A stretch of DNA of 64,000 nucleotides from Chelonoidis abingdonii (lineage: Eukaryota > Chordata > Testudines > Testudinidae): contig NC_133770.1 of the NCBI RefSeq assembly GCF_003597395.2, positions 8,479,529-8,543,528 on the forward strand, given 5' to 3'. Shown piece after piece: positions 32,719-42,904 of the stretch. The notes under the pieces were generated by a model, which ran no database searches, was not told the origin of the DNA, and saw only the letters and a list, made by a program, of their open reading frames with translations. A program made the position numbers and the translations under genes. Numbering within the stretch: the first letter of the stretch is position 1; the number at the start of each line of letters is the position of its first letter.

Positions 32719-33452
32719 TAGAATCACAGAATCACAGGACTGAAAGTTTCCTCATTAGGTCATCTTGTCCACTCCCCTGCATTCAAGGCAGGACTAAGTA
32801 TTATCTAGACCAGGGGTCGGCAACCTTTCAGAAGTGCTGTGCTGAGTCTTCATTTATTCACTTTGATTTAAGGTTTCGCGTGCCAGTCATACATTTTAAT
32901 GTTTTTAGAAGGGGTCTTTCTATAAATCTATAATATATTAACTAAACTATTGTTGTATGTAAAGTAAATCAGTTTTTTAAAATGGTTAAGAAGCGCAATT
33001 TAAAATTAAATTAAAATGCAGAACCCCCTGGACTGGTGGCCAAGACCCAGGCAGTACGAGTGTCACTAAAAATCAGCTTGCGTGCCGCCTGTGGCACATG
33101 TGCCATAGGTTGCTTACCCCTAATCTAGACCCTGGCAGATGTGTGTCTAACCTGCTCCTAAAAACCTCCAATGATGGAGATTTCACAACCTCCCTAAGCA
33201 ATTTATTCCAGTGTTTAATCACCCTGACAGTTAGGAAGTTTGTCCTATTTTCCAACCTAAACCTCCCTTGCTGCAATTTAAGCCTATTGGTTCTTGTCCT
33301 ATCCTCAGAGGTTAACGAGAACAATTTACCTCCTTCCTCCTTGTAACAACCTTTTATGTACTTGAAAACTGTGCCCTCTCAGTCTTCTTTTCTCCAGATC
33401 AAAGAAACCCAATTTTTTCAATCTTCCCTCATAGGTCAGGTTCGCTAGACTT
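32719..33452 (-). mobile_element. CR1 LINE 3' end, split by a hAT-like element
   Basis: The antisense tail begins 'agaatcacagaatcacaggactg'. The CR1 reads to ATCTAGAC (32803-32810), is interrupted at 32811-33122, and resumes at 33123. It encodes the ORF C-terminus with NFLTVRVIKHWNKLLREVV-like wording on the minus strand. It ends near 'cttccctcataggtcagg'. Confidence 0.93.
32811..33122. mobile_element. hAT-like element in CR1 (CAGGGGTCGGCAACC)
   Basis: A 312-bp unit with ends CAGGGGTCGGCAACCTTTC and AGGTTGCTTACCCCTA. The 8-bp target duplication ATCTAGAC is exact (32803-32810, 33123-33130). The interior is AT-rich with 'cactttgatttaaggtttcgcgtgcc'. Non-coding. Confidence 0.92.
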
Positions 33453-33454
33453 TA

Positions 33455-34370
33455 GTCATTTTCAACCACTAATCAGTGAGTAAAGATCATAATGTATTTT
33501 ATTCCCTTAGGAAACACTCACAGTATAAAATCAGCTGTCTTGATGGCTGTCTGGTTTTCTCCCTGTCTATTTTCCCTCCTTCAATTCTGGCCTGATTAGA
33601 ATAGCCCGCAGACTCACGCTGATGTAATCTGCAAGCCGGGACTCCAAAACAGGCCAGGGGAGCTGTAATTAGGCAGGGATTCATCTGAAAGACAGCACCG
33701 TGCACCCTTCACACCGTACTGGGTTTGGAGAAAAGAATATAATGTACAGAACCACCCCCTCATCAGAGAAATCCCAGGTGCTTCAGGGACGGAAGGTCTC
33801 TCCCTGAAAAATACTGAGCAAGCTTGGCTATACTTAGGTCCCAATCCAGCAAAGCACTTGCCCCTATGCTTGACTTTAAGCAAATAGACAGTCCCATTGG
33901 CTTCCACACCCACAGAGCCCAAACTCCAGAGACTCGAAAGGCTGACTCTTGACCCTGGAACGCTGATCAACTGGGGAATGGGCAGAGAGGAGGAAGTGGA
34001 GAAAGGGTTGTGCAGGCTGCCTGAGAGGACACGTGCCACTGCAGGGACCCAGCATCAGGCCCCTGATCAATGACCGAGGAGCTGATATAGAACCGGGCAC
34101 TGGGACTGTTCATTAGCTGATAAAGCAGTTGAAGTGATCTGTGGGTGAATTGCTGCCTCCTCCTCGAGGCTCTCCACTCCCAAGGAAGCTAACTACCAGC
34201 AAGGGGACCCCCCTGCCACACCCCCTGCTGGACCAGGACCTTAATTTGTGGTGTCTCCTGAGATGGCAGCAGAAGGTAGTTCGGCTCATGAGAGGGTCCC
34301 CAAGTGGGTTGAGGAATACAATGTGTTCAGATGGGATTGAGCAATTGTCTCTCTGCTGTGCTCTCTTACA
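33455..34370. other. Unassigned sequence
   Basis: Overlapping minus-strand frames (33614-34100) have no domain. 33840-33905 is a half copy of the 'ccagcaaagcacttg' palindrome. No gene is supported. Confidence 0.4.
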
Positions 34371-34372
34371 AT

Positions 34373-34494
34373 TAGGATGACCAGATGTCCCAATTTTATA
34401 GGGACAATCCTGATTTGTGGGTCTTTTTCTTACATAGACTCCTATTACCCCCCACCCCGTCCCAATTTTTCACATTTGCTGTCTGGTCACCCTG
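34373..34494. mobile_element. hAT MITE, copy B (TAGGRTGACCAG)
   Basis: TAGGATGACCAGATGTCCC to GTCTGGTCACCCTG, 122 bp. Target duplications CTTACAAT (34365-34372) and CTTACAGC (34495-34502) match 6 of 8. Confidence 0.85.
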
Positions 34495-34614
34495 CTTACA
34501 GCCAGTGAGTTTAAATTACAAAGGGCTGCTGCTATTTTACTGTGTGCCTGTTTGTGAGCATAGGGGATGAGATCCATTTCACCGCATTGTGAGCCCAGAG
34601 CCATAAGGATACCC

Positions 34615-35636
34615 AGAAGTCACCTACTACAGGACAGGCCCAACAAAGAAAGTAACTGAACGCCACTAGCCGTCATCTTCAGCCCCCAACTGAAACCTCT
34701 CCAGCGCATCATCAAGGACCTACAACCTATCCTGAAGGACGATCCATCACTCTCATAGATCTTGGCATACAGGCTTACAGACAGCCCCCAAATCTGACAC
34801 AAATTCTCCCCAGCAACCACACACCACACAACAAAAACACTAACCCAGGAACTTATCCTTGCAACAAAGCCCATTGCCAAGTCGGTCCACATATCTATTC
34901 AGGGGACACCACCATAGGACCTAATCACATCGGCCACACTATCAGAGGCTCGTTCACCTGCACATCTATCAATGTGATATATGCCATCATGTGCCAGCAA
35001 TGCCCCTCTGCCATGTACATTGGCCAAACCAGACAGTCTCTGTGCAAAAGAATAAATGGACACAAATCAGATGTCAAGAATTATAACATTCAAAAACCAG
35101 ATGGAGAACACTTCAACCTCCCTGACCACTCGATTACAGACCTAAAAGTCATAATATTACAACAAAAAAACTTCAGAAACAGACTCCAAGGAGAGACTGC
35201 TGAATTGGAATTCATTTGCAAAATGGACACCATTAAATTAAGCTTGACTAAAGACTGGGAGCGGATGGGTCATTACACAAAGTAAAACTATTTCCCCATG
35301 TTTATTTTTCCCCGCTACAGTTCCTCACACCTTCTTGTCAACTGCTGGAAATGGGCCATTTTGATTACAACTACAAAAAGTTTTTTTTCTCTCCCGCTGG
35401 TAATAGCTCACCTTAACTGATCACTCTCGTTAGAGTGTGTATGGTAACACCCATTGTTTCATGTTCTCTGTGTATATATATATCTTCCTACTGTATAGTC
35501 CACTGCATGTATCCAATGAAGTGGGCTATAGCCCACGAAAGCTTATGCTCAAATAAATTTGTTGGTCTGTAAGGTGCCACAAGTACTCCTGTTCTTTTTG
35601 CGGATACAGACTAACACGGCTACTACCCTGAAACTT
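34615..35636 (+). mobile_element. Penelope-like retroelement, 3' end with GIY-YIG domain
   Basis: This is the C-terminal coding part and 3' UTR of a Penelope-like element. The frame is broken: stops and a frameshift occur between about 34700 and 34850, then 34974-35285 is open (103 codons). That piece holds the GIY-YIG nuclease signature: IYAIMCQQCPSAMYIGQTRQ, then a downstream RINGHKSD block and the LEFICKMDT tail. Upstream out-of-frame remnants (LQRIIKDLQPIL, then TIRGSFTCTSINV) belong to the linker. The 3' UTR includes a hammerhead-like stem at 35513-35550 and ends in 'acagactaacacggctactaccctgaaac'. Truncated 5'; no RT core remains. Confidence 0.9.
35513..35550 (+). ncRNA. Hammerhead-ribozyme-like motif, degenerate
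   Basis: Order seen: CCAATGA, a perfect 6-bp hairpin GTGGGC-TATA-GCCCAC (35521-35536), GAAA (35537-35540), a mini-stem GC-TTAT-GC, then TC. This is the layout of a hammerhead with a very short stem III, which is known from Penelope-like elements. The core box would be CTGATGA; here two positions differ, so cleavage is unlikely. Stem I is not obvious. Confidence 0.35.
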
Positions 35637-35934
35637 TACTAAGATGGGGTTCTCGTGCTACCCCAACATGACTTAAGCAAATGAAAAGTTGTACAACATC
35701 ATGCATTCAACATCGGATCCTGGCCTACCCTCATCCCCGCAAGTCAGGGCACTGTTTGCTGAAAGTCGTGTTCATTTTCAGAGCAGGCTCTTTGGCAAAG
35801 GTTATACGGGAGAAAGCAAAGTGCACTGACACTCTAATCCACTATCCTGCTTCTGGCAGCAGCTAATACCAGATGCTTCGCTGGAAAGCAGAAAAGCAGC
35901 ATAATGCAGCTAACCAACTGTGTAATCACCCACA

Positions 35935-36000
35935 TGACTGCATGTGTGTATATGTGTATGTAAGTGTATGTGTGTGAGAGGGAGAGAGAGAGAGAGAGAT
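35935..36000. repeat. (TG)n/(GA)n microsatellite
   Basis: 'catgtgtgtatatgtgtatgtaagtgtatgtgtgtgag' passes directly into 'agagagagagagagag'. Confidence 0.9.
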
Positions 36001-36094
36001 CCCTTTCTGATGCTTGCAAGTAAGCCCTGAAGCCTGAGGCCTGTTTACACTAAGCAAACCTCCAAAAGTTGTCCAGCCCTTTTAAAAAACCCAT

Positions 36095-36310
36095 CTCCTC
36101 ACTAATTGACTCTGTGACCTCCTGCAGCAGGGAGTTCCATAGATCAGCAATACACTCGCAAGAGAGGAGTAGGGTGAGGAGATCACAGAGTAGAACTGAT
36201 CTGAATTTTTCAAATGTCCAAGACATTTCGAAATTAAAAATGTATATATTCAAAATAAAAATTGGGAAAAAATTTTTGATGACTCCCCCCCTCCCATTTT
36301 TCAACCGGCT
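36095..36310 (-). mobile_element. CR1 scrap plus AT-rich MITE piece
   Basis: 'gtgacctcctgcagcagggagttccatagatcagc' recalls an antisense CR1 segment. 'tgaatttttcaaatgtccaagacatttcgaaatt' recalls the 4569 family. Both are short. Confidence 0.4.
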
Positions 36311-36730
36311 ATTCCCTTTCCCAACCTTATCACCATTGTTTACTGATATAATGCTTTATTATATTATTGTTATTGTTAGGAGCTGCACACATATAACATG
36401 TTCAGCTCTATTACACTGCCCGGCTTCCTGCACCTCAGCTTAATTCTTTGCCAAAGGACAGGCTTGAGGTTTGTCTTTTCAGGCCCTTTCAAAAAGCATT
36501 ACAGCAAGTTAAACCTCAGGGCTGTTACATGTACAACCCTGCTAAACAGGTGTCAATAATTCCAAATCAGCTCTAAAGAGAGGGTACCAGACAGATTCTT
36601 AGGCCACGTTTACACTACAAAATTAAGTCACCCAGACTTACGTCAGCATACAGCTGCCGCAGTACTTATGTCACATGTGCATGTCTCCTCTTTGTGTCCT
36701 CACCAGGCTCACTTGTATCATCAAATTATT

Positions 36731-37258
36731 GACTCATAGGACTGGAAGGGACCTAGAGAGGTCATCTAGTCCAGTCTCCTGCACTCAAGGCAGGACTAAG
36801 TATTTATCTAGACTAGTGGTTCTCAAACTGTGGGTTGGGACACCCAAAGTGGGTTGCAACCCCTTTTTATTGGGGTCGCCAGGGCTGGCTTAGACTTGTA
36901 GGGGCCAGGGGCTGAAGCCAAGCCCGAGCCTCGGTGTCTGGGGCTGAAGCTTGAGGGCTTCAGCCTTGGGCAGTGGGGCTGAGATTACAGGCCCCCTACT
37001 GGGGCCTGAAACCCTTTGCTTTGCCCGCCCCCCCCCCCCCACACACACACCTAGGCTGGCAGAGATCGGGAGGGCTCAAGCTTCTTCCCCCCAACCCCTT
37101 CCTGGGGTTGTGTGATAATTTTTGTTGTCAGAATGGGGGAGTCATGGTGCAATGAAGTTTGAGAACCCCTGATCTAGACCATCCCTGACAACTGTTTGTC
37201 TATCCTGCTCTTAAAAATCTCCAGTGATGGCAATTCCACCACCTCCCCAGGCAATTTA
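36731..37258 (-). mobile_element. CR1 LINE 3' end inside a MITE, itself split by hAT
   Basis: The antisense tail is 'gactcataggactggaaggg'. It is interrupted at 36814-37171, then continues 'catccctgacaactgtttgtctatcctgctc' to 'ccaccacctccccaggcaattt'. Same subfamily as 32719-33452. Confidence 0.92.
36814..37171. mobile_element. hAT-like element in CR1 (TAGTGGTTCTCAAAC)
   Basis: Ends TAGTGGTTCTCAAACTG and GTTTGAGAACCCCTG, with an exact 8-bp duplication ATCTAGAC (36806-36813, 37172-37179). The interior is GC-rich and contains a C14 run with (CA)n at 37029-37050. It is a different family from 32811-33122. Confidence 0.92.
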
Positions 37259-37404
37259 TCGACTATACTATCCATGCGGGGCATTTGTGGGATGGCTCCT
37301 GAAAGCCAATAACAGTCAACATTAGCAACACCATGTCTCTGCTGACGTTGTATTGACCTAACTACATCCACGTTGACGCTACACCACTCTACGCCCTCAG
37401 GGAT

Positions 37405-38625
37405 GATTTCTCAGTCCTCCAAATGTGACCATAATATGGATTGTGTGCCATCTGGACTCCTCTGACCTTGAGACGAACGGCAGCATCTCAGTGTCCCTCC
37501 ATACACATCAGAACCCTCTCAGCAAACAGTTGTTGGGAGTGCAGGTCTCCACAGCCGGCAGCATTCCAACCCCGGTGTTAATAACTGACTGATCCTTAGG
37601 TGCTCTATCCAAGGCACAACAAGTATTGGGACTCCTTAAATCTTCTGGTGCAGCTTCGGCAACAGCTAGTGAGCACGTCCAGTAACTGCCGTACGCTCGT
37701 TCGAGAGATGTGTGGGTCCTTCTAGCTGAATTGTCCTGGCCTGCCCTCTGCACGTGGGTAGACACAGAGTACCCAACTAAAACCCATCCGTCCTCCCCAC
37801 TGCTTCTTTCCCATTCTTGGGAAAAAAAAGAAAAAAATGGAATGCTGCAGAATAAAGCATGTGGGTTACATCAGACTGGTAGAAAGCTCTCTTGCGTATT
37901 AGGCCCTCTCCTGCTGCAGTGAGATTTTTATGGTGTGACGTACGGTGCCAGCAATGGACGGTGCCAAAACTGCCGGAGCTGAGGAGTTATTCTCAGGAAG
38001 CAGAAAAACTAGCTATTTGAGCCCTGACCCTATAAAAAAAAATACAAACCCATCTGGCTGCTTTCCCACTGCCACTTTTATTAGGGGGATCCTGGGAAAG
38101 GGTATTGGAATCCAGGGGAATTAATCAATCTTGAGAGTAAGGAGCAGATATGTCAGCATCATTGATCAGGAGCATCTGGTGGGAAATTAGGGAGCATTCC
38201 ATAAGGAACAGCTGCCTGCCATTAGCATCCAAAACGGCTAAGGTTGGCACGGTGACTATACCACAGCCGTGCCATTTTCACAGCTCTCGGGCACTAGTGC
38301 CACATGCTCTTGCTCTCACATCACTTCCCCCATTTGGTTCACACATGGCTGAAATCCACCTGTCAGTTAAACGTTTTCCACATGGCAGTCACACACCCAC
38401 GAGGATCTGTGGAGCTGGGAATGCGTGACTCTGACTATTTCCAAATACAGCAGCAACTTGCCATACTTGATCATGGGATCCATAAGAGGAGGACTTTACA
38501 GATGAACACTGTATCACTGACTATATGTCAGGATTCCTTGCCCCTGGAATGCAGCCTATTCTGGGGTGAAGCCCAGCAGGTGTTTATTGGCACAAAGGAT
38601 CACTCCCCAATAACACTTACACCAT
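37405..38625. other. Unassigned sequence
   Basis: No repeat named. Short open frames (for example 38150-38627) lack domains and overlap each other. The poly-A-like run at 37821-37840 is inside non-coding sequence. Confidence 0.4.
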
Positions 38626-38628
38626 AAA

Positions 38629-38820
38629 CACCTCTACTCTGATATAACGCCACCTGATATAACACGAATTCGGATATAACGTGGTAAAGCAGTGCTCCGG
38701 GGGGAGGGGGAGGAGGGCTGCATGCTCCGATGGATCAAATCAAGATCGATATAACGCAGTTTCACCTATAACATGGTAAGATTTTTTGGCTGCTGAGGTG
38801 GTTATATCGAGGTAGAGGTG
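38629..38820. mobile_element. Tc1/mariner-like (Tigger-type) MITE
   Basis: CACCTCTACTCTGATATAACGCC at the left and TTATATCGAGGTAGAGGTG at the right form terminal inverted repeats, with TA immediately after the right end (38821-38822). The repeated word 'gatataac' occurs throughout. 192 bp and non-coding. The left TA is mutated. Confidence 0.78.
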
Positions 38821-39035
38821 TACCTGTCAGTTATGCTTTTCTCATATCAGTCATCCCATCTCTATGCATGTCACAGCACAGTAGAAACAGGCCCCAATGA
38901 CAGTACAGAAACCCATCTCTTCCCAGCCTAGTTTTGGCAGCCAGATCCGATCCAGAATATCCCCGCTCCCCTGATCACAGATGGCTCACCTCTTAGGGAA
39001 TACTAATTCCACTGTCATGCCAAGGGGGAGGCTGA

Positions 39036-41102
39036 GGCCTGGTCTACACTACGCGTTTAAATCGATTTAAAGAGCGTTAAATTGATTTAACGCTGTACCC
39101 GTCCACACTACAACGCCCTTTATATCGATATAAAGGGCTCTTTAAATCNNNNNNNNNNNNNNNNNNNNNNNNNCGCCCTGGAATTCTGGGTTGAATCATT
39201 ATTGTCGTGTGGGTATCTGCGGTAAATGTCGTAAGTCTTTCTTACCTCTGGGAAAACACTCAGCTGACAATCCTTTCGCGTCCGTTTTTTCCCTGGATTG
39301 TCCCTGGCAGATGCCATAGAATGGCAACCATGTGAGCCCTGTTCAGCTTTTTTTTTTTTCTGGCACCGTAGTGTGTACTTGGATGCGCGGACAGGAGAGG
39401 TGACTCCAGTGCTACACTCAGCAGCATCACTTCCGTTTTGTCAATGATAGCAGAGATGGTTACGGTCGTTCTGCTACCGCTACTGCAAGAGAAATACTGG
39501 CATGAGATGATGTGTACTCTTCCTCCTCTGTAGCTGTCCGCTTGCTATTCATAGTGCCCCCTGTCTGAAATCGGCTGGGTGGCGCACGCGAAAGCAAAAT
39601 TGGATTGACATCACTTGGGACTGAGGTCAATCCCTCCCTTATGTTTCTAAAAATGAGTCTCAGTCCTGCTAGAAAGCGGGCAAGTGTATTAGAAAAGACC
39701 AAGTGTATCACAAGCACCATCAGCGCTGCCGTATGTCATTAATTCCCAAGGGGGCCCCTGCACAAACCCCTATCGTTTTCTTCCCTCCTCCCCAACCTTC
39801 CCTGGAGATACACGTGGCAGTGTGTCGCTTGGTCCCCATTTTGTGTCATGGAAGTAATAAAGAATGTCAGTGAATGAAGAACACTGAGTTAGTGACATTA
39901 AAATGAGGGGGGAGGCAGCCTTCGCGGCGACGGATTTGATAGTCCAGGTCAGACATTTAAAGCGGTTATTTGTGGGTTGGAGAGCGAGGCCCAGCAATCC
40001 ACTGCTCATGATAGTCCAGGCAGTACTAGAATCTTTCTTTTACAGAGGAAAGGGATGGGGGCTGAAGCCTCCCAGTTGCTATGATTGAAGGCTGGTTATT
40101 AGCCGGTTCTGTCCTATCTATACTGTGGGAAGTAACCAGCAAATGTTGGCTCCTTGATAGTCAACATGTTAGATATTTCATGAGGACGTTATCAGTACCT
40201 ACTGCACCTGCTACCACCAGGGAGGGGAGAGGTGAGACGGAGCGTGGATTACTGTACTTCACTGTTGCAGCATTTCGCGTCTACCAGGCAGATTCGAGTA
40301 CACATAGTTTGGTTGACATTTGAAAGTAGGTCAAGAAAATGATTCTCCCTTTCTTGACACGTGGTGGGGGTGGGGAAAAGAAACTGGGAGCTGTTCCCGG
40401 AACCACGCCAGACACTGTGTTTGAACTAACATGACATTGGGAGCTCAGCCAACGAATGCAAATACTTTTCAGAGACTTGCTGTGGACCTGGTGGGATAGC
40501 TGAAGCAGCAGTGTACCCCTCCCATCATGAGCGTACCATTTGAGTTCTGGCTTCCGTTACGCTTGTCACGCAGGCTGTGTATCCTGGAGAAATATTTTTT
40601 TCAAAATGCTTTGGGCATTTCGTGTTCTGGTAAACGGAGCTCTGATAAAAAAGATTTGTCTCCCCATACAGCGATCAGATCTAGTATCTCCCGTATGGTC
40701 CATGGTGGAGTCTTTTTGGATCTTGAGAAGCTGCATCGCCACCATCGTGCTGATCAGAGCTACACTGCTGAAACAGGAAATGGTAAATTACAAAAGTTCG
40801 CGGGGTCTCCTGTTTACACTGCCCGCTGCATCCCGAGTTCAGATTGCTGTCGCAAGAAGCGGTCAGTAGTGGCATGTGATACCGCCGAGGCCACTACGTG
40901 GGGAGACTGCGGGAACTATGGGATAGCTACGGAAGAGCTACCCACAATGCAACGCTTCAGAAATCGACGTTAGCCTCGGACCATGGACGCACAACGCCAA
41001 ATTACTGTGCCTAGTGTGGCTGCATGAAATTGAATTTATAATATCAGTTTTATAAAACCGATTTTAGCTAATTCGATATTATCCCGTAGTGTAGACATGG
41101 CC
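39036..41102. mobile_element. Harbinger-like element, copy 1 (about 2.07 kb), with inverted termini
   Basis: Ends GGCCTGGTCTACACTACG and CGTAGTGTAGACATGGCC, with TGA on both sides (39033-39035, 41103-41105), the 3-bp duplication of PIF/Harbinger. The core, about 39174-40892, aligns in direct orientation with copy 2 (42929-44944). The left end of copy 1 corresponds to the inverted right end of copy 2, and vice versa. An assembly gap (39149-39173) lies at the left junction. The core repeats 'gatagtccagg' and contains no transposase, so it is non-autonomous. Confidence 0.85.
39149..39173. other. Assembly gap (25 N)
   Basis: Twenty-five N bases interrupt the left subterminal region of the Harbinger-like element. 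The true length is unknown. Confidence 0.99.
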
Positions 41103-41105
41103 TGA

Positions 41106-41590
41106 GTCTGTGACCTTGAAACCAAGAGCCTCCTGTGTTTGCTGCTAAGCCACGGGGCTGATCAAAGATCTAAGGATTTCCCTAATTAAAACTAGCGACG
41201 AACTCCTCAAAATAGATATAATTCGACATTGGACAAGGTCCTACTTTCGATATTGACCTTCCAGTCACGCCGTCTCTTTTCCTTTGAGTGGTAATCACTG
41301 GCTAGCAACCTTTGGCATGCAAAGCAGCAGGCTTATAATAAAGCTGGTAATGAGCAGACCAATAATTTCTGAAACTTGAAATGCCAGGACAGGAGTCAGT
41401 TCAACGAATGGCATTTTTAGTACCTTTGCCTGACTTGCTAGATCTGTGCTCGCCATGAAAGTCACTGGGTTGTATAAGCTGCTATATCATTGGTCACATC
41501 CTGCTAGCTGATGAGAAGAATAATGTGAAGCCCTTTCTGTCCGGGGATCTCATTACAAAAAGGGGTTGAGTATTAGCACCAGCATTTTTT
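41106..41590. other. Unassigned sequence
   Basis: No gene or known repeat was recognised. Confidence 0.4.
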
Positions 41591-41591
41591 C

Positions 41592-41735
41592 CAGTTAGGG
41601 AAAATGAGTCATGGAAATCTGGGTGACTTATCCAGGCTCACACAGTGCGTCTATTGCAGTGCTGGACTTAGAATCTAGATCCTCTAACCCACAAATGCAC
41701 TGTCCTAGCTACCAAAGCACATAATCTTTCAATCT
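41592..41735 (-). mobile_element. MIR-like SINE fragment
   Basis: 'ctgggtgacttatccaggctcacacagtgcgtc...gctggacttagaatctagatcctctaaccc' follows the antisense MIR core. Confidence 0.6.
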
Positions 41736-42364
41736 TCTTTATAAATAAGAGAGGAGAGAGAGCTGTGACAGAAGGGAATATCACTAATATTTCCTTCCTT
41801 TAATTGCACCAACCGAGCAGCATCTGGAGACACTTGAAATGGGTGAAAGATGCGCCCAGCTCCTGCAGTCAAACGGCCTCGGATCGAGGCTTATGGGAAA
41901 TTCTAAGATGAACGGCATGCAAAGAGGTGATTCAAGCCATGCTGTTGTCAAACAGAGAAGGCACGAATCCCCGAGGAATGCCTTGTACATAACAGCTCTA
42001 CCAGGTGTCCCTGCATCACCCACCAAAAGAACCATAACCCAGATCTAATCTCAGCTATGCTGGGTGTAAATCCAGCATGACTCTGCTGACAACAATAGAC
42101 TTATCCTGGTGAGACTGAGATCAGAATTTGGCCCAGAGGCTGACAGTTCCCACCCTCACCCCAGCTCCATTTTAAATGTACACTTAGCAATATCATTCCT
42201 GATTGCACCTTGAACCGTCAGCTCTGCCTCACTGGTCAGGAGCTTCCTAGGACATACCCTTTTCTCCCATCATTATTGCCTAAAACTGCAATAACATAAT
42301 TTACATTTCCAGGAAAATAATTGGCCCAGTGTGTGTGTTTGAAAATTAGGCTGTAATCGTTTGT

Positions 42365-42545
42365 TTTTAGTACAGTAGGGCCTAGATGCCACAACAGATT
42401 GGGTGCTGCCCCAAAGAGCTTAAAAACAAACCAGAGAAGGGGTGTAAAGCAGAACAGATCAGTTGGATTAGTGACAGAGCTAGGACTTGAGTCCAGATCT
42501 CCTGAGTCCCAGCATGACACCACTAGCCCACACAGCTTCCCCGCT
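42365..42545 (-). mobile_element. MIR-like SINE with L2/L3-type tail
   Basis: 'tacagtagggcctagatgcc...tgctgccccaaagagctta' (tail) is followed by 'cagagctaggacttgagtccagatctcctgagtcccag' (core to head), read antisense. Some 180 bp. Confidence 0.6.
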
Positions 42546-42904
42546 AATGTCTGATTTCTGGTTCGCTGCTTTCTGCTGGCAGCCAGGGGTCCTCCTGCTC
42601 CCCTGCCCCATTTCAATCCTGGTTTTAATAGTTCACACATCGTTAGCATAATACCAAGTAAAAATCAACCGGCCACCATCTGAATACCACATTGTAAAAG
42701 AAATTGGCGAGCATGGAACCTAAACACCTTGGTCCACATTTTGTCTTCAGATTCACACATGCTGATCCCATTTGATTTTCACAAAGATGCACTTACCAAG
42801 CGTCCAAATTCAGCCCCTGGACTTCCTGGGCAGGTCGCTGCACATGACCAAGGACAGATGCTGGCTTCTGATTTGTTCAGGCCTCGAATGACTTTTGACG
42901 GAAA

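Larger units (their letters stand above)
36602..37400. mobile_element. Harbinger-like MITE split by nested CR1 and hAT insertions
   Basis: The left arm 36602-36718 starts GGCCACGTTTACACTAC and has 'aagtcacccagacttacgtcagc'. It resumes at about 37259 ('tatcgactatactatccatgcggggcatttgtgggatggc') and runs to 'cacgttgacgctacaccactctacgcc'. The right terminus is eroded. The CR1 at about 36731-37258 lies inside it, and a hAT element lies inside that CR1. Confidence 0.75.

Noticed and set aside
35513..35550. Active hammerhead ribozyme
   Set aside because: Two core positions deviate and stem I is not evident, so only a degenerate hammerhead-like motif is claimed.
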